In this document: in pieces, positions 16,016 to 24,863 of the stretch | Position numbering within the stretch: the stretch's first letter is position 1 | Layout of the letters: the number at the start of each line of letters is the position of its first letter | Source: Paracoccaceae bacterium | GTDB taxonomy: Bacteria > Pseudomonadota > Alphaproteobacteria > Rhodobacterales > Rhodobacteraceae | Reading direction: 5' to 3' | NCBI GenBank assembly: GCA_018222585.1 | Contig: JAAFAB010000001.1 | Coordinates: 220,166 to 284,165 of the forward strand | Length of the DNA stretch: 64,000 nt | The notes under the pieces: model-generated | What the model was told of the DNA's origin: nothing | Database searches by the model: none | The model's input: only the letters and a program-made list of their open reading frames with translations | Program-made: the position numbers and the translations under genes

Positions 16016-17131
16016 ATGAGCGACGCCACCATGCGCGGCCAGGACGTGCAACTGCAGGCGATGCAGGTGACCTATCCCAACGGTTTCACCGCCGTTCAGC
16101 CCACGGATCTGCATATCCGCGCGGGCGAGTTCTTTTCCATCCTCGGCCCCTCGGGCTGCGGCAAGACGACGATCCTGCGCACCGTTTCGGGTTTCGTCGA
16201 TCCCTCGCACGGGCAGGTGCTGATCGGGGGCGCGGACATGCGCGGCAAGGGGCCGAACGCCCGCCCGACCGCGCTGATCTTCCAGAACCTCGCGCTGTTC
16301 CCGCTGATGCCGGTCTGGGAAAACGTCGCCTTCGGGCTGGAGGCGCGCGGCGTCAGCAAGGCCGCCCGCCGCCAGAAGGCACAGGAGTTGCTGGAGCTGG
16401 TGGCCCTTGGCGATCAGGGCGAAAAGCTTCCCTCCGAGCTGTCCGGCGGTCAGCGCCAGCGCGTCGCCATCGCCCGCGCCCTCGCGGTGGAGCCCGCCGT
16501 GCTGCTGCTGGACGAGCCGCTCTCGGCGCTGGACCTGAAGCTGCGCCAGCACATGCGTGCCGAGCTGCGCGAGATCCAGCGCAAGACCGGCGTGACTTTC
16601 ATCTACATCACCCATGACCAGGGCGAGGCCCTGACCATGTCCGACCGCATCGCGGTGATGAACGCCGGCGTGATCGAACAGGTGGGCTCAGGCGACGAGA
16701 TCTACTCCGATCCCGTCTCGGCGTTCGTCGCCAGCTTCGTCGGCGAGGTGAACAGCTTTGCCGGGCGCATCGCCGCGACCGAGGGCGAGATGGCGCGGAT
16801 CGACACCGCCTCGGGTCAGCTTCTGGCGCGCAACCCGCGCGGGTTGGCCGTCGGGGATCAGGCGATCCTCTTCGTGCGGCCCGAACAGATGGGCTTTGGC
16901 GAATTCCAGAACACCTTCGAGGCCCGTCTGACCCGGCGCGATCTGGAAGGCGCCTTCATCAACTATGAATTCGTCACCGAGGCCGGGCAGCATCTGGTGG
17001 TGCATCAGACCAACCACGGCGCCCCCGGCGGCGAGATGGCTAGCGCCCGTGTGGGCTTTGATCCGGCCTCGGCGCTGGTCCTGCCCGAGGGGCCGATGGC
17101 CCGCACCGGACGGGAGCTGGCAGCACAATGA
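16016..17131 (+). CDS. potA: PotA-like polyamine ABC transporter ATPase
   Basis: This encodes 371 residues. It has Walker A GPSGCGKTT, the Q-loop FQNLALFPLMPVWENV, signature LSGGQRQRVAIARAL, Walker B VLLLDEPLSALD and the switch His in YITHDQGEAL. A C-terminal TOBE-type domain runs from about residue 285 onward. It energises uptake with the two permeases that follow. The potB ATG overlaps its stop (ATGA). Confidence 0.93.
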   Translation: MSDATMRGQDVQLQAMQVTYPNGFTAVQPTDLHIRAGEFFSILGPSGCGKTTILRTVSGFVDPSHGQVLIGGADMRGKGPNARPTALIFQNLALFPLMPVWENVAFGLEARGVSKAARRQKAQELLELVALGDQGEKLPSELSGGQRQRVAIARALAVEPAVLLLDEPLSALDLKLRQHMRAELREIQRKTGVTFIYITHDQGEALTMSDRIAVMNAGVIEQVGSGDEIYSDPVSAFVASFVGEVNSFAGRIAATEGEMARIDTASGQLLARNPRGLAVGDQAILFVRPEQMGFGEFQNTFEARLTRRDLEGAFINYEFVTEAGQHLVVHQTNHGAPGGEMASARVGFDPASALVLPEGPMARTGRELAAQ

Positions 17132-18546
17132 GATCCCTGATCCGCGGATACGGGCGCGGGCTGACGGCGCTGTTCTTCGCCTCGGCCCTGGCCTGGGGGC
17201 TGATGCTGATCATCCTGCCCCAGCTGACCATGCTGGAACGCGCCGTCACCGCCCCGGCCCGCCAGCTCGACAGTTCCATCGCCCGGCGGGTGATGCTGGA
17301 CGCCGGCACCTGCGTCTCGGTCCTGGACACCTATCAGCCCGCCGAGGAGGAAGCCCCGGCCAGCAGCGGCGGCCTTGCCGTGCCCTCGATGGGTGGCGGC
17401 CTCGCGGTGCCCTCCATCGGTGGCAGCGGGTCCGGCGGGCTGGCCGTGCCCTCGATGGGCAATGCCACCGCTGACGAGGCGACACGCCCCTACATCCTGC
17501 AATGCGACCGCGCCACGACCCACACCCGGCTGGTCCGCGATACGGGCGCCGAACCGGAATACCTCGACACGCTGCACGGCGCCCCGTCGCTGTCGGTGGA
17601 TGACAGCCTGCCGCTGGATCAGCAGATCGCCCAGGCCGAAGAGATCGCCGAAGTCGCCCGCGCGCTCTACCAGCGCCTGCAGGAGGAAGAGGCCAGCGCC
17701 TTCCCCTATACGCTGGACAACTTCGAGACCCTCGCCGCGCCGCGCCTGATCCCGATGTCAGAGGAAGCAAAGGCCGAAGAGGCCAGGCTGATGAGCAATC
17801 GCCTGCTGTCCCTGGTCGGGCTGCGCTACGAGCAGGACGGCCAGGTCTACGAGCGGATCGGCCTGGTCACCCTGACCCGCACCATCGTCTTCGCGCTGAT
17901 GGCCACGGCGCTGGCGCTGGTCCTGTGCTACCCGATCGCCTACAAGGTCGCCCTGGCCGCGCCGCCGAAACAGGCGCTGTGGCTCTTCCTCGGGCTGATC
18001 ATCCCCTACACCATCGTCGAACTGATGCGGGTCTATGCCTGGACCACGATCATCGACAACCAGGGCCTGATCAACTCGGTGCTGAGCTGGGCGGGGGTGA
18101 TCAGCGATCCGATCCAGTTCAAGCGCTTCCCCGGCACGATCTTCCTGGTGATCGTCTACACCTACGTGCTGTTCATGGTCTTCCCGATCTACAACGTCAT
18201 GTCGACGCTCGATAAGAACCAGATCGAGGCAGCCAAGGACCTGGGCGCCAGCGCCGTGCGGGTCCACCGGCGGGTGATCATCCCGCATTCCAAGCCCGGC
18301 ATCGCGGTCGGCTGCATCGCCACCTTCATGCTGTCTGCCGGGGCCTTTTCGGTGCCGCGCATCATTTCGCGCGGGTTGCAGGCCGAGTGGTTCAGCCAGA
18401 CGATCTACAACAAGTTCTTCGAGAGCGAGAATTCTAACGTCGGCGCGGCCTACAGCTTCGGCTACACGCTGATCTGCTTTGCCCTGGTGGCGCTGTTCAT
18501 GTGGGCCATGCGGACCCGGCTGAAAGACTTCGCGAGGGTGCAGTGA
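17128..18546 (+). CDS. potB: PotB-like permease with a large periplasmic insertion
   Basis: This encodes 472 residues, against about 280-310 for typical PotB. TM1 is at residues 12-34. An insertion of about 200 residues follows before TM2 (near 250-270), and it contains three copies of GGLAVPS(M/I)GG at residues 81-111 and a helical acidic stretch (about 160-190). The canonical permease part then follows, with the EAA loop (IEAAKDLGASAVRVHRRVIIP). By topology the insertion should be periplasmic, where it could contact the binding protein or the cell wall. It is coupled to potA by ATGA. Confidence 0.9.
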   Translation: MRSLIRGYGRGLTALFFASALAWGLMLIILPQLTMLERAVTAPARQLDSSIARRVMLDAGTCVSVLDTYQPAEEEAPASSGGLAVPSMGGGLAVPSIGGSGSGGLAVPSMGNATADEATRPYILQCDRATTHTRLVRDTGAEPEYLDTLHGAPSLSVDDSLPLDQQIAQAEEIAEVARALYQRLQEEEASAFPYTLDNFETLAAPRLIPMSEEAKAEEARLMSNRLLSLVGLRYEQDGQVYERIGLVTLTRTIVFALMATALALVLCYPIAYKVALAAPPKQALWLFLGLIIPYTIVELMRVYAWTTIIDNQGLINSVLSWAGVISDPIQFKRFPGTIFLVIVYTYVLFMVFPIYNVMSTLDKNQIEAAKDLGASAVRVHRRVIIPHSKPGIAVGCIATFMLSAGAFSVPRIISRGLQAEWFSQTIYNKFFESENSNVGAAYSFGYTLICFALVALFMWAMRTRLKDFARVQ

Positions 18547-18647
18547 TGGATGAACGCGCCCTGTATCCACGTCCTTTCCTGCCCGGCGGAGCCCGCCGCG
18601 CGCTCCATCTGCCCGGCAGCACCAAAGCCCAAGGAGCCCGGGCATGA
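18546..18647 (+). CDS. 33-residue coupled ORF between potB and potC
   Basis: The ATG at 18546 shares a base with the potB stop (TGATG), and its TGA overlaps the potC start (ATGA). The peptide begins MDERALYPRPFLPGGARRAL and is basic and Pro-rich with no membrane segment. It may be a real microprotein or simply keep ribosomes moving from potB to potC. Only the precise overlaps support it. Confidence 0.35.
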   Translation: MDERALYPRPFLPGGARRALHLPGSTKAQGARA

Positions 18648-19477
18648 GATCTGATCGCCTGCTGACCGCCTATACCTGGGCCTTCCTGGTCTTCATGTTC
18701 GGCCCGCTGCTGCTGATGGTCATCTCGTCGTTCAACGACGCCTCGCCGCCCTCGGTGACCGACTGGAACGGCTTCACCGGCAAGTGGTACGCCTTCTTCT
18801 GGATGCCCGAGGATGCGCTGCGTGCCGATCCGGTGCTGCGCGCGCTCGACAGGGACCGTTTCGTTTCCTGCTTCGGCAATTCGATCAAGGTCGCCTCGAT
18901 GGTGGTGCCGCTGGCGCTGCTGCTCGGCCTTGCGGGGGCGGTGCTGCTGACTCGCTGGCGCTCGAAGGCCAACGGGGTGCTGTGGTGGGTGCTTCTGTCG
19001 CCGATGCTGGCGCCGGGCGTGGTGCTGGGCCTCTCGGCGCTGGTCTTCTGGGGCCGCCTGGGCATCAACGCCGGGCTGTTCACCATCGTCATGGCACAGG
19101 TGACCTTCATCGCCGGCTACCCGATGCTGATCCTGATGGCCCGCCTGCAACGCCAGCCGATCGAGCTGGAGGAAGCGGCGCTGGACCTCGGCGCCTCGCC
19201 CTGGCGGGTCTTCCGCCGCCTCACCCTGCCCTACCTGGCGCCGGCTCTGATCTCGGCCGGGGTGATCGCCTTCATGGCCTCGATGGAGAACTACAACACG
19301 ACGATGTTCGCCAAGGGCGGCTCCTGCACCCTTGCCACCGAAATCGGCGCCATGGGCCGCAACCCGAACGGCCACCCGCCGGTGATCAACGCCGTCGGCA
19401 CGATCATCATCGCCATCACCGTGGCCGCCGCGCTGGCCCATACCTTCCTGTTGCGGCGCGAGGGAAAGGAAGAGTAA
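18644..19477 (+). CDS. potC: PotC-like polyamine ABC transporter permease
   Basis: This encodes 277 residues with about six membrane segments, the first at residues 11-28 (WAFLVFMFGPLLLMVISS). The EAA loop reads LEEAALDLGASPWRVFRRLTLP. It is the second permease subunit and pairs with PotB. A ribosome site (AAGGAG) lies upstream, inside the small coupled frame. Confidence 0.92.
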   Translation: MRSDRLLTAYTWAFLVFMFGPLLLMVISSFNDASPPSVTDWNGFTGKWYAFFWMPEDALRADPVLRALDRDRFVSCFGNSIKVASMVVPLALLLGLAGAVLLTRWRSKANGVLWWVLLSPMLAPGVVLGLSALVFWGRLGINAGLFTIVMAQVTFIAGYPMLILMARLQRQPIELEEAALDLGASPWRVFRRLTLPYLAPALISAGVIAFMASMENYNTTMFAKGGSCTLATEIGAMGRNPNGHPPVINAVGTIIIAITVAAALAHTFLLRREGKEE

Positions 19478-19486
19478 CCCTTTTCC

Positions 19487-20191
19487 ATGAGCACCCCGAC
19501 GATCACCGCGCGCTGCCACCCCGCGCTGGAGCCGCTGCTGCCGAAACCCGTTCCGGCGCGGCGCGCCCTGCCCGACTGGCTGCGCGAGATGCCCTCCGAG
19601 GCGGCCTCTGAGGTGCTGGACGGCGCCATGGTGCGGACGGTGAAACACTGCCCGCCCTTCCTCGATGCGCTCGGCCTCGGCGTGATGATCCCGCTGGCCT
19701 GCGACCTGCTTTTCGAGGCCGGCGCGGTGAGCTGGGACTGGGACATGCCCGCCCTGCCCGACACGCTGATCTCGCGCGCTCCCATCGGGGTGCATGTGCC
19801 GGAACAGGCGTCCGGCGCGCCGTGGCAGCTGGCGGTCAACTCGGTGCTCAAGTTCATGAACTTCTGGACGCTGGAGGTGCCGCCGGGCTGGTCGCTGCTG
19901 TTCACCCACCCGATGAACCGCGAGGAACTGCCCTTCCGCACCCTCTCGGGCGTGGTCGACTGCGACCTCTTCCGCGACGGCTACGTACACTTCCCGGCCC
20001 TCTGGACGGAACGCGACTTCACCGGCACCCTGCCCGCAGGCACCCCCGTGGCGCAGGTGATCCCCATCCCGGCAGAGCTGCCGGCGCTGGAGGTCGAAGC
20101 GATGAGCGAGGCGCAGGTCGCCGCGAACCGGGACATTCAGGACGAGTTGGGGACCGAAGCCGGGGTCTACCGCAGGCGTTACCGGCGCTAG
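19487..20191 (+). CDS. Conserved-looking hypothetical protein at the end of the pot operon
   Basis: This encodes 234 residues, starting 9 bp after potC. It is soluble with no signal peptide. Segments LPDWLREMP, KHCPPFLDALGLGVMIPLACDL, VLKFMNFWTLEVPPGWSLLF and THPMNR suggest a small beta-rich fold. It vaguely recalls DUF6065-type proteins, but I cannot assign it. Its place suggests co-expression with the transporter; no enzymatic motif is seen. Confidence 0.7.
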   Translation: MSTPTITARCHPALEPLLPKPVPARRALPDWLREMPSEAASEVLDGAMVRTVKHCPPFLDALGLGVMIPLACDLLFEAGAVSWDWDMPALPDTLISRAPIGVHVPEQASGAPWQLAVNSVLKFMNFWTLEVPPGWSLLFTHPMNREELPFRTLSGVVDCDLFRDGYVHFPALWTERDFTGTLPAGTPVAQVIPIPAELPALEVEAMSEAQVAANRDIQDELGTEAGVYRRRYRR

Positions 20192-20197
20192 GCGGGG

Positions 20198-20848
20198 TCA
20201 GCGCGCCAGGGAGATCTCGGGCGCGATCAGATCCGCGATCCGCTCCGAGCCTTTTTTCGAGGGATGCAGGCGGTCCCCGGCGAAAAGGCTCAGATCCCCG
20301 GGATCGAAGACATCGTCCATGTCGACCAGCGTCACGCCCGGATCGCGGGCCGCCATCCGGCCCAACCGGTCCTCCAGCTGCCGGTAGGTGTCGGCACAGG
20401 CGGTGCCCGCATAGCGCGGCGAGGTGTAGTAATCCGCCCAGATCACCCGCGCGCCCGTGCCGCGCAGCTCCGTCACCAGCGCCGGGATCGCGCCAAGGCG
20501 GCCATCCTCCGTAATCAGCCGCTCCAGCACCGCGCCGCAGTCGGTGCAGTCGCAGCCGGTGCTCAGGTCATTGGCGCCGCCATCCAGCACGATCCACTCG
20601 GCCCTGACGCCGTCCAACTGGTTGGGGATGTTCAGCGGCCCGACGCCGCCCATGATCTCGGCCAGCGGCAGAGAGACATCCCCCACCGGGGCGCCCAGCC
20701 GGGCAGACAGCACATCGGCCACCGAGGCCCCGGCGCTGCGGTTCCAGGCCATGACGGAATCGCCTGCGACGACAACCCGCGCGCCGTCGGGCACACCGCG
20801 ACCACAGGCGGTGAGCAGGAGAAGGGAAAGAAGGACAAGCAAGCGCAT
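20198..20848 (-). CDS. SGNH/GDSL-family lipoprotein hydrolase
   Basis: This encodes 216 residues. The N-terminus is a lipoprotein signal with lipobox LTAC (Cys15). The catalytic Ser31 is in VVAGDSVMAW, the oxyanion motif is GGANDLS, and the Asp/His pair is in AGDRLHPSKKG, so all SGNH blocks are present. It probably acts as an esterase anchored to a membrane in the periplasm; the substrate is unknown. A CDCTDC segment is unusual and may form a disulfide. It converges on the previous gene with a 6-bp gap. Confidence 0.82.
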   Translation of the reverse strand: MRLLVLLSLLLLTACGRGVPDGARVVVAGDSVMAWNRSAGASVADVLSARLGAPVGDVSLPLAEIMGGVGPLNIPNQLDGVRAEWIVLDGGANDLSTGCDCTDCGAVLERLITEDGRLGAIPALVTELRGTGARVIWADYYTSPRYAGTACADTYRQLEDRLGRMAARDPGVTLVDMDDVFDPGDLSLFAGDRLHPSKKGSERIADLIAPEISLAR

Positions 20849-20921
20849 GTGACGTATACGGCCACGACCGACGCCCGGATCAATTACGGCCCGCCCCCCG
20901 GTCCCGGGCGCAGCGACCGCC

Positions 20922-21476
20922 TCAGAGGTCCAGCGGCAAACGCCCCCGCGCTACCCGGGTCAGCGCCTTCAGCGCCTCGGCCCGCGCCCCCTTACGGGAC
21001 CATAGCGCAGAGGCCTCCTCCCCGGCTTCCGCCAGCCCCAGCTCTGCCGCCGCGCGGTAGCGCAGGGCGTCGATCTCGGCCCCCTGCCCGGCCAGCGGCG
21101 CCAGGGCTTCGCGCACCTCGGCGAAGGCGCCGCGCCGCAGCGCGATACGGGCGAGGTTGAGGCGCGCGTCAGCGTCCGCAGGATCCAGCGCCATGGCCTT
21201 CGCGAAGCCCTGCTGCGCCGCCACCAGGTCGCCAAGCTGCAGCTCGGTGCGGCCCAGTTCGAACCAGGCATGGGCGTGCCCCGGCGCCGCCGCAATGGCC
21301 TTGCGCAGCCAGGTGCGGGCGGCGGGCCACTGGCCCCGCTCCATCTTCACCCGGCCGAGATTGTAGAGCAGCGACGCCTCCCCCGGCGCCCGGCGCACCA
21401 TCCGCGACAGGATCTCGTCGGCGGCTTTCCAGTCGCCCTGCGCGAGCGCGTGATTGAGCTTGTCCGTGGCTGCCAT
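20922..21476 (-). CDS. TPR-repeat protein
   Basis: This encodes 184 residues. TPR-like helix pairs run through residues 1-130 (LLYNLGRVKMERGQWPAA, AWFELGRTELQLGDLVAAQ, ARLNLARIALRRGAFAEV). It is a likely protein-interaction scaffold with no signal peptide. The start at 21476 is where repeat homology begins. A Met 16 codons upstream is possible, and neither has a clear ribosome site. The partner is unknown. Confidence 0.75.
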   Translation of the reverse strand: MAATDKLNHALAQGDWKAADEILSRMVRRAPGEASLLYNLGRVKMERGQWPAARTWLRKAIAAAPGHAHAWFELGRTELQLGDLVAAQQGFAKAMALDPADADARLNLARIALRRGAFAEVREALAPLAGQGAEIDALRYRAAAELGLAEAGEEASALWSRKGARAEALKALTRVARGRLPLDL

Positions 21477-21572
21477 GGCTGTACTTCTGCGGGGCGGGGC
21501 AGGTGAAATCAAGCCCGTCATGAAAGCATTGCCCGAATGCCGTAGCAGGGGGCGGAACACGAGGAGATCCCG

Positions 21573-22493
21573 ATGGCGCTGACAGCCTTCACCCGGCCCG
21601 GCCGTTTCTGGCGCGGCAACCTGCACACCCATTCCAACCTCTCGGACGGCGCGCTGGAGCCCGCCGAGGTCTGCCGCCGCTACAAGGCGGAAGGGTATGA
21701 CTTCATCGCCCTGACCGATCATTTCATCGGCCTCTACGGCTATCCGATCGCCGATACCCTGCCCTTCCGCGACGAAGGCTTCACCACCCTCCTCGGCGCC
21801 GAGCTGCACTCGGGCGCCATGCAGAACGGCGAGCTGTGGCATATCCTGGCCGTCGGCCTGCCCGCCGATTTCGCCCCTGCCAACGCCCCCCACTTCCGCC
21901 CGGTCGACGGGCAGGAGACCGGCCCCGAGATCGCCGCCCGCGCCGTCGCCGCCGGGGCCTTCGTCGCCGTGGCCCACCCCCAGTGGTCCGGCCTGACGCT
22001 GGCGGATGCGCGCAGCATCGAGGCGGCCCATGCGGTCGAGATCTACAACCACGGCTGCGCCACGGGCTGCGACCGCGCCGACGGGTTCTCCATCGCCGAC
22101 CTGCTGCTGAGCGAGGGCCGCCGACTGTCGCTCATCGCCACGGATGATGCCCATTTCACCGAGCCGGACCACTTCGGCGGCTGGGTCATGGTCAAGGCCG
22201 AGCAGAACACCCCCGAGGCCCTGCTGGCGGCACTGAAGGACGGTGCCTTCTACGCGACCCAGGGCCCCGAGCTGCGCGGCGTCGAGGTCGGTGACAAGGC
22301 GGTGCGGGTGGAAAGCTCTGCCGTGGCCTCGGTGATCGTGCAGGGCCATGGCTCCGCCGCCGTGGCGGTGCACGGGCATAGCCTGACACGCGCCGAGGTG
22401 CCGCTTGGACGTTTCGCCAATTCGCCCTGGATCCGCGTCACGGTGATCGACCGCGCCGGCCAGCGCGCCTGGTCGAACCCGATCTGGCTGTAG
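21573..22493 (+). CDS. PHP-domain phosphoesterase
   Basis: This encodes 306 residues. The PHP metal motifs are NLHTHSNLSDG (His18, His20), ALTDHF, the AVAHPQWS His and ATDDAHF. These fit a metal-dependent phosphoesterase of the TrpH/YciV type, acting in the cytoplasm. A good ribosome site (GAGGAG) supports the start. The exact substrate is unknown. The C-terminal 70 residues form a separate beta-rich part. Confidence 0.82.
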   Translation: MALTAFTRPGRFWRGNLHTHSNLSDGALEPAEVCRRYKAEGYDFIALTDHFIGLYGYPIADTLPFRDEGFTTLLGAELHSGAMQNGELWHILAVGLPADFAPANAPHFRPVDGQETGPEIAARAVAAGAFVAVAHPQWSGLTLADARSIEAAHAVEIYNHGCATGCDRADGFSIADLLLSEGRRLSLIATDDAHFTEPDHFGGWVMVKAEQNTPEALLAALKDGAFYATQGPELRGVEVGDKAVRVESSAVASVIVQGHGSAAVAVHGHSLTRAEVPLGRFANSPWIRVTVIDRAGQRAWSNPIWL

Positions 22494-22596
22494 CGGACCA
22501 GGGGGCGGGCAGGACCCGCGCGCGCCGCAACGGCAGACTTGCGCCATGGCGCCGCGCCTCTAGGCTTTTCCGCGAGGAGAGCCGAGGAGGAGAGCC

Positions 22597-24216
22597 ATGG
22601 CAGACCTGCCGTCCCGCGCCCATCTGGCCACCCACGAGGTGACCAACCAGCCCCCCGCCGAGGGCGACCGCGATCTCTGGGCCGCCGACACCGTCCTGCG
22701 CGAGGCCATCTTGCGCGAGGGCGGCCGGGCCGAGGCGCTCGCCCCCTATGGCGCGACCCTCGGGACCACCGAAATCCGCGAGGCGGGCCGTGCCGCCAAC
22801 GACCACCCGCCCGAACTGAAGCTGTTCGACCGCGCGGGGCGGCGGCTGGATGCGGTCGAGTTCCATCCGGCCTATCACCGGATGATGGCGCTTTCGGCAG
22901 AAGCCGGCTACGCCGCCCTGCCCTGGGACGGCGCGGCGGGCGGCCATGTCACCCATGCGGCAATGGTCTACCTCGCCTCTCAGGTCGAGCCCGGGCACTG
23001 CTGCCCGTTGACCATGACCTATGCCGCCCCGCCCGCCCTGCAGGCCGCGCCGGAGATTGCCGCGCAGTGGGTGCCGAAGCTGACCGGGCGCAGCTACGAC
23101 CCGCGCAGTGTGCCGCTGAGCGACAAGACCTCGGCCACGCTCGGCATGGCGATGACCGAAAAGCAGGGCGGCTCGGACGTGCGCACCAATGCCACGGTGG
23201 CTGCACGCGACGGCGATCGCTACCGGCTGACCGGGCACAAGTGGTTCTGTTCCGCTCCGATGTCGGACGGTTTCCTGACCCTGGCGCAGGCCCCCGAGGG
23301 CCTGACCTGCTTCCTCGTCCCGCGCTGGCTTGAGAGCGCGCGCAATTCGATCCAGATCCAGCGGTTGAAGGACAAGCTGGGCAACCGCGCCAACGCCTCT
23401 TCCGAGATCGAATACGACAACACCCTGGCCCTGCGCATCGGCGACGAGGGACGCGGCGTGCGCACCATCATCGAAATGGTCCACCACACGCGGCTGGATA
23501 CCGCCATGGCCCCCGCCGGGCTGATGCGCGCCGCGCTCAGCGAGGCGCTTCACTGGACCCGCCACCGCAGCGCCTTCCAGCGGCGCCTGATCGACCAGCC
23601 GCTGATGCAGGCGGTGCTGGCGGACCTGGCGCTGGATGTCGAAGCGGCGCTGGTGCTGGGCCTGCGCGTGGCCCGCGCCTTCGACAGCACCACCCCCGAG
23701 GACCGCGCCTTCGCCCGCATCGCGGTGGCGCTGGCCAAGTTCCATTCCAACAAGCGAGCGCCTCTCGTCACCTACGAGGCGATGGAGGCCCTCGGCGGCA
23801 TGGGCTACGTCGAGGACACGCCCCTGCCGCTGCTCTACCGCGAAGCGCCGCTGAACGGGATCTGGGAGGGCTCGGGCAATGTCATCTGCCTCGACATCCT
23901 GCGCACCCTGGCGAAGGAGCCGTTGGCCGCCGAGTCCCTGCGCGCCGAGTTGCAGGCCGCCGCGGGCGCAGACCCCCGCTACGACGCAGCGCTCAAGGCC
24001 CATCTGGCGCGCTGGCCTGCCCTGCCCCCCGAGGCCGAGGCGCGATGGTTCGCCGAGCGGCTTGCGCTGCTGCTGCAGGGCGCGCTGCTGATCCGCCATG
24101 CGCCGGGGGCTGTCGCCGATGCCTTCACCGCCACCCGGCTCGCGGGCGAGGCAGGCCGGATCACCGGCGCCATGGGGGGCTGCGATTCGGCGGCGATCCT
24201 CGCCCGCGCCGGCTAG
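22597..24216 (+). CDS. AidB-like acyl-CoA dehydrogenase
   Basis: This encodes 539 residues, the long AidB form rather than the 380-residue acyl-CoA dehydrogenase. MAMTEKQGGSDVRTNAT, LTGHKWFCSAPMSDG, FHSNKRAPLVTYEAMEALGG and NGIWEGSGNVICLDILR match AidB and isovaleryl-CoA dehydrogenase-like proteins. FAD-dependent; AidB is linked to alkylation damage, while others use branched acyl-CoA. The start has a strong GAGGAG site. Its 3' end overlaps the convergent TetR gene by 4 bp. Confidence 0.88.
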   Translation: MADLPSRAHLATHEVTNQPPAEGDRDLWAADTVLREAILREGGRAEALAPYGATLGTTEIREAGRAANDHPPELKLFDRAGRRLDAVEFHPAYHRMMALSAEAGYAALPWDGAAGGHVTHAAMVYLASQVEPGHCCPLTMTYAAPPALQAAPEIAAQWVPKLTGRSYDPRSVPLSDKTSATLGMAMTEKQGGSDVRTNATVAARDGDRYRLTGHKWFCSAPMSDGFLTLAQAPEGLTCFLVPRWLESARNSIQIQRLKDKLGNRANASSEIEYDNTLALRIGDEGRGVRTIIEMVHHTRLDTAMAPAGLMRAALSEALHWTRHRSAFQRRLIDQPLMQAVLADLALDVEAALVLGLRVARAFDSTTPEDRAFARIAVALAKFHSNKRAPLVTYEAMEALGGMGYVEDTPLPLLYREAPLNGIWEGSGNVICLDILRTLAKEPLAAESLRAELQAAAGADPRYDAALKAHLARWPALPPEAEARWFAERLALLLQGALLIRHAPGAVADAFTATRLAGEAGRITGAMGGCDSAAILARAG

Positions 24217-24791
24217 GCCAACAGAAGCCGCCGCGCCGCGCGCTGCATTTCGGCGATGTAATCCTGTTGCGACCAGCCGCAGGTCTCGCAAAGCCGCACC
24301 CAGGTCTCGACCGACAGAAGCGCCCAGAGCAGGTCCGTCGCGCGCTTCTCCGACAGCCCCTCGGCCAGCTGCCCGTCCCGCGCCAGCGCGGTGACGGCGG
24401 CGGCGCAGCCCTGGCGCACCGCTTCCATCCGTCCGGCCCAGGCGGCGCGCGCCTCGGCGTCGCCCTCCTGCATCGCCAGCAGCGCGCGAGAGACGCCGCG
24501 AATCTCGGGAATGTAGTTGCCCCAGGCACTTACGAAGGCCGCCAGCCGTGCCTCGCCGCTGTCGGCCGCCCGGCTTTCGGCCAGCCGCGCATCGATATCC
24601 TTCACCTGGTCGACATGGCGCGTCACCGCGACCAGCAATTCAGCGCGGCTCGGGAAATGCAGGTAAAGCGCCTGCCGCGAGATCCCGGCGGCGCGGGCGA
24701 AATCGGACATGCGCGTTGGACGGCCGCCAGCCTCCAGCAGTTTCCAGGCGGTATCGAGGATCTTTCGGCGGGTGGGATTCTCACTTGACAT
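24213..24791 (-). CDS. TetR-family repressor
   Basis: This encodes 192 residues. The N-terminal HTH (residues 6-53) has MSDFARAAGISRQALYLHFP. The rest is the helical ligand domain, with several Trp (WAGRME, WALLSVETWVRLCETCGW). It diverges from the oxidoreductase gene at 24864, and three matching 15-bp dyads lie around its own start and in the gap, so it very likely represses both itself and that pair. The ligand is unknown. Confidence 0.9.
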   Translation of the reverse strand: MSSENPTRRKILDTAWKLLEAGGRPTRMSDFARAAGISRQALYLHFPSRAELLVAVTRHVDQVKDIDARLAESRAADSGEARLAAFVSAWGNYIPEIRGVSRALLAMQEGDAEARAAWAGRMEAVRQGCAAAVTALARDGQLAEGLSEKRATDLLWALLSVETWVRLCETCGWSQQDYIAEMQRAARRLLLA

Positions 24792-24841
24792 GGCGTCAAG
24801 ATATCGCCATTTGACACGATGTCAACTTTACACCGTGTCAA
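24785..24841. promoter_or_regulatory. Three TetR operator dyads
   Basis: TTGACATGGCGTCAA (24785-24799, covering the repressor start codon), TTGACACGATGTCAA (24811-24825, a perfect 6-3-6 dyad) and TTTACACCGTGTCAA (24827-24841). Centres are 26 and 16 bp apart. The repeated TTGACA-N3-TGTCAA form makes this a convincing operator cluster. Confidence 0.75.
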
Positions 24842-24863
24842 GATTCCCCCGAAAGGACATCCC

